Origin: RUG13615 sp040307715
Lineage (GTDB): Bacteria; Bacillota; Clostridia; Peptostreptococcales; Anaerovoracaceae
Direction of reading: 5' to 3'
DNA: 64,000 nt
Assembly: GCA_040307715.1 (NCBI GenBank)
Contig: JAWRJC010000026.1
Span: 1-64,000, forward strand
Every line of letters starts with the position of its first letter. Position 1 is the first letter of the stretch. Below the pieces are notes generated by a model. That model saw nothing but the letters and a program-made list of their open reading frames with translations. It did not search any database and was not told where the DNA came from. A program made the position numbers and the translations under genes. Shown one piece after another: positions 34,306-43,813 of the stretch.

Positions 34306-35745
34306 TCAGATGATGAACTTCTCCAGATCCTCTTCCTGGATCTTCTCAATAAATTTCTGCTTGACGTAGTCCTGGTCGATAACGATCTTCTCCTGCGAAG
34401 GATCCGGCAGGCTGAAGGAAATGTCTTCGAGCAGCTTTTCAAGGATCGTGTGGAGGCGTCTGGCTCCGATGTTCTCGGTCGTTTCATTCATCAGATATGC
34501 CATATGCGCGATCTCCGCGATCGCATCATCCGTGAATTCGATCTCTACGCCTTCTGTCTCCAGCAGCGCCTTGTGCTGCTTGGTGAGCGCGTTCTCAGGA
34601 ACGGTGAGGATCTTCAGGAAAGTCTCCTCGTCCAGGTTCTGGAGTTCGACACGGATCGGGAAACGCCCCTGCAGTTCGGGGATCAGATCCGTCGGCTTCG
34701 CGGTATGGAACGCACCGGCGCCGATGAACAGGATATGGTCGGTCTTCACCGGACCGTGCTTGGTATTGACAACGCTGCCTTCTACGATCGGCAGGATGTC
34801 TCTCTGGACGCCTTCGCGGGAAACATCCGCACCGGACTTGAAGCCGCTGCCGGACGCGATCTTGTCGATCTCATCAATGAAGATGATACCGTTCTGTTCG
34901 GCGTTGTGCAGTGCATCTTCTTCGACCTGGTCCATGTCGATCAGGTTCTGCGCTTCCTCTTCCCGGAGGATCTTTCTGGCCTCGCGGACCGTCACCTTTT
35001 TACGCTTGGTCTTCTTGGGCATCATATCGCCGAAGATGTTGCCAATAGAGACCATGCCGCCTTCGCCGACATCCAGCTGGTTGCCCTTCGGCGCATCGGT
35101 GACTTCGATCTCGATGTACTGATCTTCCAGCTTGCCGTCGCGCAGCTGCTGGCGGACCTGTTCGCGCACCAGTGTGACGTCCTCGCCGTTCTGGCGGGCC
35201 GCTTCCTCTTCTTTGCGCGCCTGTTCTTCTTCGTAGAGCTGCTTCTGGGTCTTGTACCCGCCGCTGTTCATGATGAAGTCAAACGGGCTGCTCTGCTTAT
35301 CCGCGGATTTCTTGGCGCCGCCTGGCACGATGGCCTCGAGGATCTTCTCTTCCGCGATCTCATCCGCTACAGCATACTTCTCTTCCAGACGGCTCTGTTT
35401 GGTGATGCGGATCGACGCTTCTACCAGATCGCGGACCATGCTGTCCACATCGCGGCCGACATAGCCGACCTCGGTGAACTTCGTTGCTTCGACCTTGACG
35501 AACGGTGCATCCATCAGTCTCGCGAGACGTCTTGCGATCTCCGTTTTACCGACACCGGTGGGCCCCATCATCAGGATGTTCTTCGGTGTGATCTCTTCCT
35601 GCATCTCCTCGGACAGGCGGCTCCGGCGATAGCGGTTGCGCAGCGCGATCGCCACCGACTTCTTGGCCTCATCCTGCCCGATGATGTATTTATCCAGTTC
35701 CTCCACGATCTCGCGGGGGGTCATTTCGTACAGTTTATTCGCCAT
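34306..35745 (-). CDS. hslU: ATP-dependent protease ATPase subunit HslU (ClpY)
   Basis: AAA+ unfoldase that feeds substrates into HslV. The 479-residue protein begins [20 protein letters not shown] and has [16 protein letters not shown] (Walker A), an intermediate domain (about residues 110-240) rich in charged helices, [11 protein letters not shown] (Walker B) and the sensor and C-terminal parts ending EEDLEKFII, where the last residues dock into HslV. AAGGAGG precedes the ATG. It follows hslV by ten bases. Confidence 0.97.
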   Translation of the reverse strand: MANKLYEMTPREIVEELDKYIIGQDEAKKSVAIALRNRYRRSRLSEEMQEEITPKNILMMGPTGVGKTEIARRLARLMDAPFVKVEATKFTEVGYVGRDVDSMVRDLVEASIRITKQSRLEEKYAVADEIAEEKILEAIVPGGAKKSADKQSSPFDFIMNSGGYKTQKQLYEEEQARKEEEAARQNGEDVTLVREQVRQQLRDGKLEDQYIEIEVTDAPKGNQLDVGEGGMVSIGNIFGDMMPKKTKRKKVTVREARKILREEEAQNLIDMDQVEEDALHNAEQNGIIFIDEIDKIASGSGFKSGADVSREGVQRDILPIVEGSVVNTKHGPVKTDHILFIGAGAFHTAKPTDLIPELQGRFPIRVELQNLDEETFLKILTVPENALTKQHKALLETEGVEIEFTDDAIAEIAHMAYLMNETTENIGARRLHTILEKLLEDISFSLPDPSQEKIVIDQDYVKQKFIEKIQEEDLEKFII

Positions 35746-35755
35746 TGCGCCCTCC

Positions 35756-36292
35756 TTACAGTTTTTCCACACTGATGTGGTCATTGGTGTAGACACAGAT
35801 CGAAGACGCGATCCTGAGCGCTTCGCGGCAGATCTCCTCCGCGGACATCTCCGTATGATGATACAGCGCATTGGCCGCCGCATACGCGTAATTGCCGCCG
35901 CTGCCAATCGCGACGAAGTCCTCATCGGGTTCGATGACCTCGCCGTTGCCGGACAGGAGCAGCGTTGCGTCCTTGTCGGCGACGAGCATCAGCGCTTCCA
36001 GGTTCCTCATGCCGCGGTCCGAGCGCCACATCTGCGCCAGCGCGACCGCTGCGCGCTTGAGGTTGCCGCCGTGCTCCTCGAGTTTGGCTTCGAACTTCTC
36101 CCGCAGAGCGAATGCATCCGCGACCGAACCGGCAAACCCGACCAGCACAGAATTCTTGTAGATCTTGGTGACTTTCTTCGCGCCGGCCTTCATGATCGCG
36201 GTCTCCCCCATCGTCACCTGGCCATCGCCGGCGATGCAGACATCGTCTCCCCGCCGTACCGCAACGATCGTCGTTGCTCTGAATTGTACCAT
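35756..36292 (-). CDS. hslV: ATP-dependent protease peptidase subunit HslV (ClpQ)
   Basis: Proteasome-like peptidase that forms a double hexamer capped by HslU. The 178-residue product reads [15 protein letters not shown], so a six-residue leader precedes the Thr-Thr pair whose first Thr would be the N-terminal nucleophile after processing, and [14 protein letters not shown] follows. B. subtilis ClpQ carries a similar leader and is unusual in using Ser; here Thr is kept. The length is usual. It lies between topA and hslU. Confidence 0.96.
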   Translation of the reverse strand: MVQFRATTIVAVRRGDDVCIAGDGQVTMGETAIMKAGAKKVTKIYKNSVLVGFAGSVADAFALREKFEAKLEEHGGNLKRAAVALAQMWRSDRGMRNLEALMLVADKDATLLLSGNGEVIEPDEDFVAIGSGGNYAYAAANALYHHTEMSAEEICREALRIASSICVYTNDHISVEKL

Positions 36293-36304
36293 GATTCCCT
36301 CCTT

Positions 36305-38398
36305 TTACTCTTTATATCCGCACTCTTTGCTGGAGCATTCCAGCTTATCGGAGCCGGCACGCTGTTCGACCAGCATAGCGCCGCAATCCGGGCAGCGCTT
36401 GCCGGACGGTTTTTTCCAATACGACACGGTACAGTCCGGATACCCGCTGCAGCCGTAGAACACACGGCCTCTCGCGGAACGGCGCTGTACGAGCGGTTTG
36501 CCGCATTCCGGACAATCGACGCCGATCTCATTCACGATCGGTTTCGTATTCTTGCAGTCGGGGAATCCGCTGCAGGCAAGGAACTCACCGAACCTGCCGT
36601 GACGGATGACCATCGGCTTACCGCACAGTTCACAGATCTCATCGGTCGGGGTATCCTCCACGACCACCTTCTCGATCTTTTCGTCCGCAGTCCTGAGCGC
36701 TTCCGCAAACCCGCCGTAGAAACCGCGGATCACGCTCTTCCATTCGATGTCCTTGGTCTCCACATCGTCGAGGCGGTCCTCCATCCTGGCGGTGAAGTCG
36801 ATGTCCACGATGTCTTTGAAGTACTCCGTCATCATGTCATTGACGGTCTCGCCAAGCTCCGTGGGAACGAGCGATTTCTTCTCGCGTTTGATGTACTTGC
36901 GGTCCGCCAGGGTACTGACGATCGGCGCATATGTGCTCGGACGCCCGATGTCCTTGTCTTCCAGTTCTTTGACCAGAGACGCTTCCGTATATCTGGCGGG
37001 CGGCTGCGTGAAGTACTGCTCCGCTTCTTCGCCTTTCGCGGTCAGTTTCCGGCCTTCGGTGAGCGGCGGCAGCCAGCCTTCCTCGTCCTCCCCCTTCGCT
37101 GCGTAGACCTTTGTAAACCCGTCGAAGAGCGTCCGCATTCCGGTGGCGCGCAGTGTGTAGATCCCATTCGCGATGTCCACCCCCTGCGATTCGTATTTCA
37201 TGGGCGCCATCTGGCTCGCGGTAAAGCGGTTCCAGATCAGTCTGTACAGTTTGTACTGGTCGCTTGTCAGCGACTCTTTGACCGCCTCCGGTGCCAGGTC
37301 CGGCCGGCTGGGCCGGATCGCCTCATGGGCATCCTGCACTTCTTTCTTCTTATTCGTATATGTGTTGCTGTGCCAGTACGCGGCACCGTAACGTTCCGTG
37401 ATATAAGCCTTGGCCGCCGTTCTGGCTTCCTCCGAAATGCGCACCGAGTCTGTACGGATGTATGTCAGAAGACCCATCACACCCTCGCCTTTGACATTGA
37501 CGCCCTCGTAGAGCTGCTGGGCGATCTGCATGGTCTTCCGGGTATTGAAGTTCAATTTGTTCGCCGCGTCCTGCTGCAGGGTGCTCGTCGTAAAGGGTGC
37601 CTGCGGCCTGCGCTGCTTTGTCTTCGTTTCGATACGGCTGACCGTGTAATCGCCTTCCCGGAGCGCTGCCAGGATCTCGTCCGCCGTTTTCTGGTTGCGG
37701 ATCTTGATCTTCTTGCCGTTTCTTAAGAGCAGTTTTGCGGTGAAGACACCGCCTTCCTCGAACGAGGCACTGATCGTCCAGTATTCCTCCGGCACAAACC
37801 CGCGGATCTCGTTCTCCCGGTCACAGATGATCCGGAGTGCGGCGGACTGTACACGCCCGGCGGACAGGCCGCGGCGGATCTTTCTCCAGAGCAGCGGGCT
37901 GATCTGATAGCCGACCAGACGGTCGAGCACACGTCTTGCCTGCTGGGCGTCGACGAGTTTCATATTCAGAACGCGCGGCTTCTTGATCGCCTCTTTGACC
38001 GCATTCTTTGTGATCTCATTGAACTCGATGCGGCACGGTGTCGCGGCATCGATGCCGAGCAGATATGCCAGATGCCAGGAGATCGCTTCCCCTTCGCGGT
38101 CCGGGTCGGTCGCCAGGTACACTTTGGACGCGGCAGAGGCCTCCTTCTTCAGTTCGCGGATGATCGCCCCCTTGCCGCGGATATTGATATAGTTCGGTTC
38201 GAAATCGTCCTCCAGATCGATCCCCAGTTTGCTTTTCGGCAGATCGCGCACATGGCCGACGGATGCCACCACTTTATACCTGCTGCCAAGGTACCGGCTG
38301 ATCGTCTTCGCTTTGGACGGTGATTCCACGATCACCAGTGTCCGTTTCGCGGCGTTCTTGCCTGTCTTGCCGGTCTTGCTTCCCGCTTTTGTCGTCAT
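36305..38398 (-). CDS. topA: DNA topoisomerase I
   Basis: Relaxes negative supercoils by transient single-strand breaks. The 697-residue type IA enzyme has a TOPRIM domain (LVIVESPSKAKTISRYLG, YLATDPDREGEAISWHL), the core with the catalytic tyrosine in LTYIRTDSVRI, and three C-terminal zinc-ribbon units (CELCGKP, CPECGKP, CPDCGAM, each with a later Cys pair). The Lys-rich N-terminal 18 residues precede the core. GGAGG lies before the ATG. It precedes hslV; the trmFO and xerC genes that sit between topA and codV in Bacillus are missing. Confidence 0.97.
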   Translation of the reverse strand: MTTKAGSKTGKTGKNAAKRTLVIVESPSKAKTISRYLGSRYKVVASVGHVRDLPKSKLGIDLEDDFEPNYINIRGKGAIIRELKKEASAASKVYLATDPDREGEAISWHLAYLLGIDAATPCRIEFNEITKNAVKEAIKKPRVLNMKLVDAQQARRVLDRLVGYQISPLLWRKIRRGLSAGRVQSAALRIICDRENEIRGFVPEEYWTISASFEEGGVFTAKLLLRNGKKIKIRNQKTADEILAALREGDYTVSRIETKTKQRRPQAPFTTSTLQQDAANKLNFNTRKTMQIAQQLYEGVNVKGEGVMGLLTYIRTDSVRISEEARTAAKAYITERYGAAYWHSNTYTNKKKEVQDAHEAIRPSRPDLAPEAVKESLTSDQYKLYRLIWNRFTASQMAPMKYESQGVDIANGIYTLRATGMRTLFDGFTKVYAAKGEDEEGWLPPLTEGRKLTAKGEEAEQYFTQPPARYTEASLVKELEDKDIGRPSTYAPIVSTLADRKYIKREKKSLVPTELGETVNDMMTEYFKDIVDIDFTARMEDRLDDVETKDIEWKSVIRGFYGGFAEALRTADEKIEKVVVEDTPTDEICELCGKPMVIRHGRFGEFLACSGFPDCKNTKPIVNEIGVDCPECGKPLVQRRSARGRVFYGCSGYPDCTVSYWKKPSGKRCPDCGAMLVEQRAGSDKLECSSKECGYKE

Positions 38399-38416
38399 GT
38401 TTCCTCCGTACGAACA

Positions 38417-38437
38417 GGAAAGGAACGTCTCCTTTCC
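38417..38437 (-). promoter_or_regulatory. Hairpin in the topA leader
   Basis: GGAAAGGA (38417-38424) pairs perfectly with TCCTTTCC (38430-38437), just upstream of the topA ribosome-binding site and downstream of the promoter. Confidence 0.4.
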
Positions 38438-38462
38438 CTAGCTTTCTACATTATAAAACAGA

Positions 38463-38490
38463 ATTATACACGTATTTTTTCAATTTGCAA
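38463..38490 (-). promoter_or_regulatory. Promoter of topA
   Basis: TTGCAA (38485-38490) and TATAAT (38463-38468) are 16 bp apart on the minus strand, in an AT-rich gap after dprA. Confidence 0.75.
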
Positions 38491-38494
38491 CAAT

Positions 38495-39355
38495 TTATAC
38501 CGCAAGAAAGACACGCCCCAGTGCGGTCATGACCAGCCCTTTCATTTCAAGGATACTGACAAGCCCGTTGATTTTCCCCGCCGTGAGCCCGAGCCGCATC
38601 GCCAGCTGGTCGATCGTGACTTCCCCGCTTCTGCTGAGCAGATCGAGGATCCGCCGTTCCTCTTCCCCGACGGTGCCGGCATAGTCCTTCTCCCACAGTG
38701 CCGTCCGGTCCGCGTTCAGGTCGGCGAGAAGATCATCCACGGTTACCAGCGGTACAGCGCCGTCGCGGATCAGCATATTGACGCCCAGACTCGTGACCGC
38801 GTCGATGTTGCCGGGCACCCCGTAGACCGTCCGCCCCTGCTCATTCGCCAGCGCCGCGGTGATCAGCGAGCCGCTGTTCAGTCCCGCTTCGGCTACCACG
38901 ACCGCCTCCGACAGACCGCTGATGATACGGTTGCGCTGCGGGAACGTGTACTTTGTGCCCCGCGTGCCCGGCGGGTATTCGCTCAATAGTAATCCCCGCT
39001 CAAGAATGTCTTTCTTAAGTTCCCTGTTTGCCGCCGGATACATCACGTCGAGTCCGTTCCCCAGGACCGCGATGGTCCTGCCGCCCGCATCGAGCGCCGC
39101 GCGGTGGCTGATCCCGTCTATCCCGATCGCCATCCCGCTGACGACCGTCAGGCCGCAGGCTGCAAGACGCGCGGCGATTTTCGCCGCGATCCGCCGGCCG
39201 TAAGCTGTGAACTTTCTGGACCCGACGACCGCCACACACCGGGTCGCAAGGAGCGACAGATCACCGGCGTAATACAGTTCCCGCGGCGGGTGGCTGATTT
39301 GTTTCAAAAGCGGCGGATAGGCAGGATCTTCCTGCCTGAGCAGTCCGATTTCCAT
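38495..39355 (-). CDS. dprA: DNA processing protein DprA (Smf)
   Basis: Loads RecA on incoming single-stranded DNA in transformation. The 286-residue product has the Rossmann-like core: VAVVGSRKFTAYGRRIA, VSGMAIGIDGISHRAALD, TIAVLGNGLDVMYP, FPQRNRIISGLSEAVVV and SGSLITAALANEQGR. A C-terminal winged-helix part (VTIDQLAMRLGLTAGKING) follows. Size is normal. It lies between comM and topA, a common context. Whether the organism is transformable cannot be told, as no competence pilus genes are in the window. Confidence 0.95.
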   Translation of the reverse strand: MEIGLLRQEDPAYPPLLKQISHPPRELYYAGDLSLLATRCVAVVGSRKFTAYGRRIAAKIAARLAACGLTVVSGMAIGIDGISHRAALDAGGRTIAVLGNGLDVMYPAANRELKKDILERGLLLSEYPPGTRGTKYTFPQRNRIISGLSEAVVVAEAGLNSGSLITAALANEQGRTVYGVPGNIDAVTSLGVNMLIRDGAVPLVTVDDLLADLNADRTALWEKDYAGTVGEEERRILDLLSRSGEVTIDQLAMRLGLTAGKINGLVSILEMKGLVMTALGRVFLAV

Positions 39356-39374
39356 AGTATGACTCCCTTCTCAT

Positions 39375-40895
39375 TCAATAAACGCTTTCTTCCTCCTTCG
39401 GACGGTATTGCAGCGCCTCCGCGATCTGCGCAGTGCCGACCGTCTCCTTGCCGTCGATATCCGCGATGGTCCTCGCGACGCGGAGCGTTTTGTGGAAAGT
39501 CCGCATAGACAGTCCCAGTTTTGTCCCCGCCTCCTGCAGGAACCGCTCCGCATCCGTTTCCATGCGGCAATACCCGTTAAGCGCGGCGGCGGGGATCTGT
39601 GAATTGAACAGGATCTCCGTTCCGCAAAAGCGGACCTCCTGAGCCTGCCGCGCCCGCATGACGAGCGAGCGCATCTCTTCAGAGGTCATCCCCGTTTTCT
39701 CTTTGCCGTAGGCGACCCGCGGGATCGTAAGATGCAGATCGATCCGCTCCATGAACGGCCCTGACAGTCTGCTCCGGTAACGGCGCAGTTCCTGCGGCGT
39801 GCACGTACAGGCTTTCAGCGGATCGCCCAGATGCCCGCACCGGCATGGATTGGATGCCGCTATAAGGATCACCTTCCCGGGGAATGTCACCGCGCCGCCC
39901 GACCGGACGATCGTCACCTTGTCCTCCTCCAGAGGCTGCCGCAGACTGTCCAGCAGATCCTGCCCGAATTCTCCCAGTTCATCCAGAAAGAGAACCCCGT
40001 AATGCGCAAGCGAGAACTCCCCCGGCCTCGGCACCGCCCCGCCTCCGAGGAGCGCCTGCCGGGTGATCGAATGGTGCGGACTGCGGAACGGCCGCTGTTC
40101 GATCCATGGCAGGTCTTCACCAAGCAGACCTGCTACCGAGTAGATCTTGGTCACCTCCATCTGCTCCTGCCGGCTGAGCGGCGGGAGGATCGACGTCATC
40201 CGTGCCGCCATCATACTCTTACCGCAGCCCGGGCTTCCCACCATGAGCATACCGTGCGCCCCGCTCGCCGCGATGACAAAAGCGCGTTTCGCCGCGTCCT
40301 GACCTGCCACATCGCCGAAATCAAGGCCGGCGGAGCGCTGCACCGCATGCGGCCTTACGGCATTGTTCCGCTGCGGTGCGGGCAGCCGTCCGCTGATCAC
40401 ATCCAGTACCTGCCGCAGCGAACCGCAGGGGTGGATCGTGATATCATCCACCAGAGAGACCTCCTCCGCGTTGGCAGCCGGGACGACCACCCGCCGGATC
40501 CCTTTTTCCCTTGCGCCAAGTACGAGCGGCAGCGCGCCGCGGATCCCCAGCAGCCGTCCGTCAAAGGACAGTTCCCCGAAAAAAGCGGTGTCCGCCCAGC
40601 TGCCCAGGCAAACGCTGCCGGAAGCCGCTGTGATACCAAGCGCGATCGGCAGATCGAAATGTGTCCCCTCTTTCCTTGTCCCTGCAGGCGCGAGATTGAC
40701 CGCGATTTTACGCGGCGGGTATTCTACCCCGGAGTTGCGCATCGCGGACTGGATCCTGAGCTGCGCCTCACGGATCGCCGTTCCCGCCAGACCGACGATG
40801 TGATAACCGGGCAGACCGCGCAGGATATCGACTTCAACATGAACCAGGTCCCCGGACAGTCCTGTCAGAGAACCGCTGAGCACCCGGATCAGCAT
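39375..40895 (-). CDS. comM: ComM / YifB-family Mg-chelatase-like AAA+ ATPase
   Basis: In Vibrio, ComM is a hexameric helicase that promotes branch migration during transformation. The 506-residue protein has the N-terminal lon-like domain (VEVDILRGLPGYHIVGLAG, PRKIAVNLAPAG), then VAGQDAAKRAFVIAA, the P-loop MVGSPGCGKSMMAARM and PFRSPHHSITRQALLGG, LFLDELGEF, and a C-terminal Mg-chelatase domain (RTFHKTLRVARTIADIDG). The size fits. It overlaps yraN by seven bases and precedes dprA. Confidence 0.95.
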   Translation of the reverse strand: MLIRVLSGSLTGLSGDLVHVEVDILRGLPGYHIVGLAGTAIREAQLRIQSAMRNSGVEYPPRKIAVNLAPAGTRKEGTHFDLPIALGITAASGSVCLGSWADTAFFGELSFDGRLLGIRGALPLVLGAREKGIRRVVVPAANAEEVSLVDDITIHPCGSLRQVLDVISGRLPAPQRNNAVRPHAVQRSAGLDFGDVAGQDAAKRAFVIAASGAHGMLMVGSPGCGKSMMAARMTSILPPLSRQEQMEVTKIYSVAGLLGEDLPWIEQRPFRSPHHSITRQALLGGGAVPRPGEFSLAHYGVLFLDELGEFGQDLLDSLRQPLEEDKVTIVRSGGAVTFPGKVILIAASNPCRCGHLGDPLKACTCTPQELRRYRSRLSGPFMERIDLHLTIPRVAYGKEKTGMTSEEMRSLVMRARQAQEVRFCGTEILFNSQIPAAALNGYCRMETDAERFLQEAGTKLGLSMRTFHKTLRVARTIADIDGKETVGTAQIAEALQYRPKEEESVY

Positions 40896-41224
40896 TCCGC
40901 TACCCCCTTCAGATGATCGAGCAGGACTTCAACGACATCAAAGCGGACCGGTGTATCGTAGATCCTGTGCATATGCATATAGCAGCAAGCCGCCCTGCGC
41001 ATGTGGACTTGCTTGCTCCTGTCCACAGCCTCCGCCGGCCAACCGAACGCGTCACCCGTCCTGGTCTTTACTTCTGTGAATACCAACGTCCCGCCGCGGC
41101 AGGCGATGATGTCGATCTCTCCCGCCTTGCAGCGGAAATTCCGCTCAATGATCGCATAGCCGTTCCTTTTGAGCCAGTCGGCGGCGACCTGTTCACCAAA
41201 ACTGCCGATCTCTTTTCTCGTCAT
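40889..41224 (-). CDS. yraN: YraN-family (UPF0102) predicted nuclease-fold protein
   Basis: The 111-residue product shows the family motifs GSFGEQVAADWLKRNGY and IIERNFRCKAGEIDIIACR, then LVFTEVKTR, the E-x-D...ExK pattern of restriction-endonuclease-like folds. No specific role is proven; the gene commonly sits near comM and dprA or rnhB. The ATG at 41224 is used because AAAGGA is six bases upstream; an ATG two codons earlier is too close. It overlaps comM. Confidence 0.92.
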   Translation of the reverse strand: MTRKEIGSFGEQVAADWLKRNGYAIIERNFRCKAGEIDIIACRGGTLVFTEVKTRTGDAFGWPAEAVDRSKQVHMRRAACCYMHMHRIYDTPVRFDVVEVLLDHLKGVAEC

Positions 41225-41342
41225 AGTCATTCCTTTCTTCCTTGTTCCTTCTTTTCGAATTTTCCATTTTTTACCTTTTCAACGGGATGATACATCGTTT
41301 TCCATATTTTGTCAATCAAATGCAGGCGTTTCTTTTTCAAAT

Positions 41343-41371
41343 ACAAAAAAAGACGGTCCATGCCGTCTTTT
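41343..41371 (-). terminator. Terminator after the Cof-type phosphatase gene
   Basis: AAGACGG pairs with CCGTCTT around CATGGA on the minus strand, followed by TTTTTTTG. The rest of the gap 41225-41412 is AT-rich and without a gene. Confidence 0.8.
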
Positions 41372-41412
41372 CGATCACTCTTGCATTCCGGTCCTGCTGC
41401 GGCGGCAGTGCC

Positions 41413-42270
41413 TCAGTGATTCCCGAGCACAAACCGCTCGACCGCTTCCGCTACGCCGTCGTCCGCATTGGAAGGCGCCACGTAAAGCGCTTCCGCCTTG
41501 ACTTCCGGCTCGGCATTGCCCACCGCTACCGGCAGCGCGGCAAGCCTCATCATCGTCAGATCGTTCGGGCTGTCGCCGCAGGCCATCAGCCCCTCTTTCG
41601 TCACGCCGACCAGTTCCATGAGCCAGCGCAGCGCATTGCCTTTATCCGTGTTTTCCCCCTCCAGTTCCCAGTTATAAGAGAACGAATTCGTGAACGTCGT
41701 CCCGGGGACAGCGGACAGCGGTCCTTTCATCGCCTGCCGGTGCGATTCGTCCGCGAAAACGACACTGATATTTTCGACATTACCGGCATGCGCCCGCGCA
41801 AAAGCCAGCACGTCATCGACCGGTTTGCGTGTTGTGAGAATGTACTCCACGCTGCGGTTGAGCGTGTTTTTCCCCTTCACATCCTCATAGACGGCACGGT
41901 CCACATAGGCATGGCCGTCGATGAACACCTCCGTTGAATAAATGTAGGTCTTGCGGTGCGATTCCAGGACGTCCATGACCTTGTGAAGCGCCGCAGGCGA
42001 CAGGCAGTCGCTGTAGATGAACCGGTCCTCCGAAAGGTCGCTGATCTTTGCGCCGTTGGAGGTGATCACATAGCGCAGCCCTTCGACATCGAAGATATCC
42101 GCGGGCAGGGACATAAAACACCGCCCCGTCGCGACGACCACTTCGACCCCCTGGCGGAGTGCCGCTTCGAGGGCTTCTCTTGTCCGCGGAGCAAGATGCC
42201 CGCCCGGTGCCAGTGTCGTATTGTCAAGATCCAGTGCGATCATACGGATGCTCATATCGTGGTTTTTCAT
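41413..42270 (-). CDS. Cof-type HAD-superfamily phosphatase
   Basis: The 285-residue protein has the four HAD motifs: MIALDLDNTTL (motif I, nucleophile Asp), VATGR (motif II), a lysine near DKGNALRWL (motif III) and GDSPNDLTMM (motif IV). A type IIB cap lies between. The family dephosphorylates small metabolites such as sugar phosphates, flavin or PLP precursors; the substrate is not evident. The ATG at 42270 is chosen by alignment with the N-terminus and a weak AAAGAG site. The gene is divergent from trkA. Confidence 0.9.
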   Translation of the reverse strand: MKNHDMSIRMIALDLDNTTLAPGGHLAPRTREALEAALRQGVEVVVATGRCFMSLPADIFDVEGLRYVITSNGAKISDLSEDRFIYSDCLSPAALHKVMDVLESHRKTYIYSTEVFIDGHAYVDRAVYEDVKGKNTLNRSVEYILTTRKPVDDVLAFARAHAGNVENISVVFADESHRQAMKGPLSAVPGTTFTNSFSYNWELEGENTDKGNALRWLMELVGVTKEGLMACGDSPNDLTMMRLAALPVAVGNAEPEVKAEALYVAPSNADDGVAEAVERFVLGNH

Positions 42271-42342
42271 GGTGTCTCTTTCCCTGTCTGACTGCCTTGC
42301 TGCTCCCATCCCGTTCCGGCCCGGGCCGGACAGCGGAAAGGG

Positions 42343-42370
42343 TTGAAAAAACAATAGATAGTGTTAGAAT
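42343..42370 (+). promoter_or_regulatory. Promoter of trkA-trkH-trkH
   Basis: TTGAAA (42343-42348) and TAGAAT (42365-42370) are 16 bp apart. Downstream, AGCCCC (42394-42399) can pair with GGGGCT (42407-42412), giving a small leader hairpin 24 bases before the trkA ATG. Confidence 0.65.
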
Positions 42371-42436
42371 ATTGGATGGCATATCGAAAATCAAGCCCCA
42401 AAAGATGGGGCTAATATATAGAAGGACGGTAAAACG

Positions 42437-43807
42437 ATGAAAGTAGCGATCGTCGGGGCGGGCAAACTGGGCCTCAAGGTAGCGTATGCGCTCCTTGGCG
42501 GCGACCATTCCATTACCCTGATCGACAAAAATGAAGAAACGCTGCAGAAGATCTCCGCGCAGATGGATGTCATGACCATTGCAGCCAACGGCAAGGATAT
42601 GAAAGTTCTCAAGAGCATTCATATCTCAACGTTTGATTATCTGCTGGCCGCGACGGACCGCGATGAGAAGAACATCGTCATCGCCTCCTTCGCGAAAAAG
42701 CTCGGCTGCAGCAAGGTCATCGCCCGCGTCCGCGACCCGGAGCATGTCAACCAGTACGACTTCATCCGCGACACGATGGATATCGACTATCTGGTCAATC
42801 CCGACATGTCCGTCACACAGGAGATCTACAAATATATCGTTGAAAAATACACCCTCAGCAACGGCATCTTCGCGACCGGCAAAGCGGCGATCCTCGAGTT
42901 CCGCGCCAACCGCCTGCCGGGGCTGATCGGCAACCAGATCAAAGAAGTCCGCAAGATCCTGCCGCACATGATCGTCGGCGCGATCTCCCGCAACGGCAAG
43001 ATCACCATCCCCCACGGGGACACCATGATCGAGGAGAAGGACGCCATCTACATCATGGGGGAAAAGAATGCCATCGTAGAGCTCGATAAAAAGGTCCACG
43101 AAAAAGGCAAATACACCGATCTGCAGAAAGTCATGATCATCGGCGGCGGCAAGACAGGCTTCTTCCTGTCGCAGAAACTGGCCGAATCCGGGCTCTCCGT
43201 CAAGGTCATCGAACGCAGCAAGGAACGCTGCTACTACATTGCCGAACACCTGGAGAACGTCATGGTCCTCCACGGCGACGGCACCGACATTTCCCTGCTT
43301 GAAGAAGAAAACATCGATGAAATGGAGGCTTTCGTCACCTGCACCGGTTTTGACGAGGACAACCTGCTCCTCGCTCTGATGGCCAAACGGCGCGGCATCG
43401 AAGACGTTATCGCCAAGGTCAGCCGCGGCATTTACACCGATCTGGTCTCCAATATGGGTGTCGATATGGCACTCAATCCTCTGGACATCTCCGTCGGCAA
43501 CATCATGCGCCTGATCCAGGGTTCCAAGAAGATCATCTCCTCCCAGCTCATCAACGGTCAGGCGGAGATCATCGAGATCGTCATCACCGAGCAGATGCGC
43601 CATCTGGTGAACAAAGCGATCAAAGACCTTAAACTGCCGCCGGACGTCCTTATCGGACCGATCCACCGGGGGTCCGAACTCATCATCCCCGACGGCAATT
43701 TCGTACTTCACGCGGATGACCGCGTTATTATCCTCAGTATGCTGACCGAAGTTCCCGCACTGGAACGCATGATGCGCACCACCGGGAAGATCGATTTTCT
43801 GAGGTAA
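42437..43807 (+). CDS. trkA: K+ transport regulatory subunit TrkA (two RCK domains)
   Basis: Cytoplasmic NAD(H)/ATP-binding ring protein that gates TrkH channels. The 456-residue product has two tandem RCK units: the first starts MKVAIVGAGKLGLKVAYAL with a GxGxxG nucleotide site and Asp at LIDKNEE, the second starts near residue 233 (VMIIGGGKTGFFLSQKL) with VIERSKERC. Each Rossmann part is followed by a TrkA-C domain. The two-unit form is the classic TrkA rather than the single-unit KtrA. The gene is six bases before trkH. Confidence 0.95.
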   Translation: MKVAIVGAGKLGLKVAYALLGGDHSITLIDKNEETLQKISAQMDVMTIAANGKDMKVLKSIHISTFDYLLAATDRDEKNIVIASFAKKLGCSKVIARVRDPEHVNQYDFIRDTMDIDYLVNPDMSVTQEIYKYIVEKYTLSNGIFATGKAAILEFRANRLPGLIGNQIKEVRKILPHMIVGAISRNGKITIPHGDTMIEEKDAIYIMGEKNAIVELDKKVHEKGKYTDLQKVMIIGGGKTGFFLSQKLAESGLSVKVIERSKERCYYIAEHLENVMVLHGDGTDISLLEEENIDEMEAFVTCTGFDEDNLLLALMAKRRGIEDVIAKVSRGIYTDLVSNMGVDMALNPLDISVGNIMRLIQGSKKIISSQLINGQAEIIEIVITEQMRHLVNKAIKDLKLPPDVLIGPIHRGSELIIPDGNFVLHADDRVIILSMLTEVPALERMMRTTGKIDFLR

Positions 43808-43813
43808 CAGGTC

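Noticed and set aside
35636..37726. A 696-codon plus-strand frame across hslV and topA.
   Set aside because: It crosses several conserved minus-strand genes and their intergenic gaps, with no homology and no start signal.
42394..42412. c-di-AMP or K+ responsive riboswitch before trkA.
   Set aside because: Only a six-base hairpin is present; the leader is far too short for the ydaO/kimA or similar riboswitch folds.
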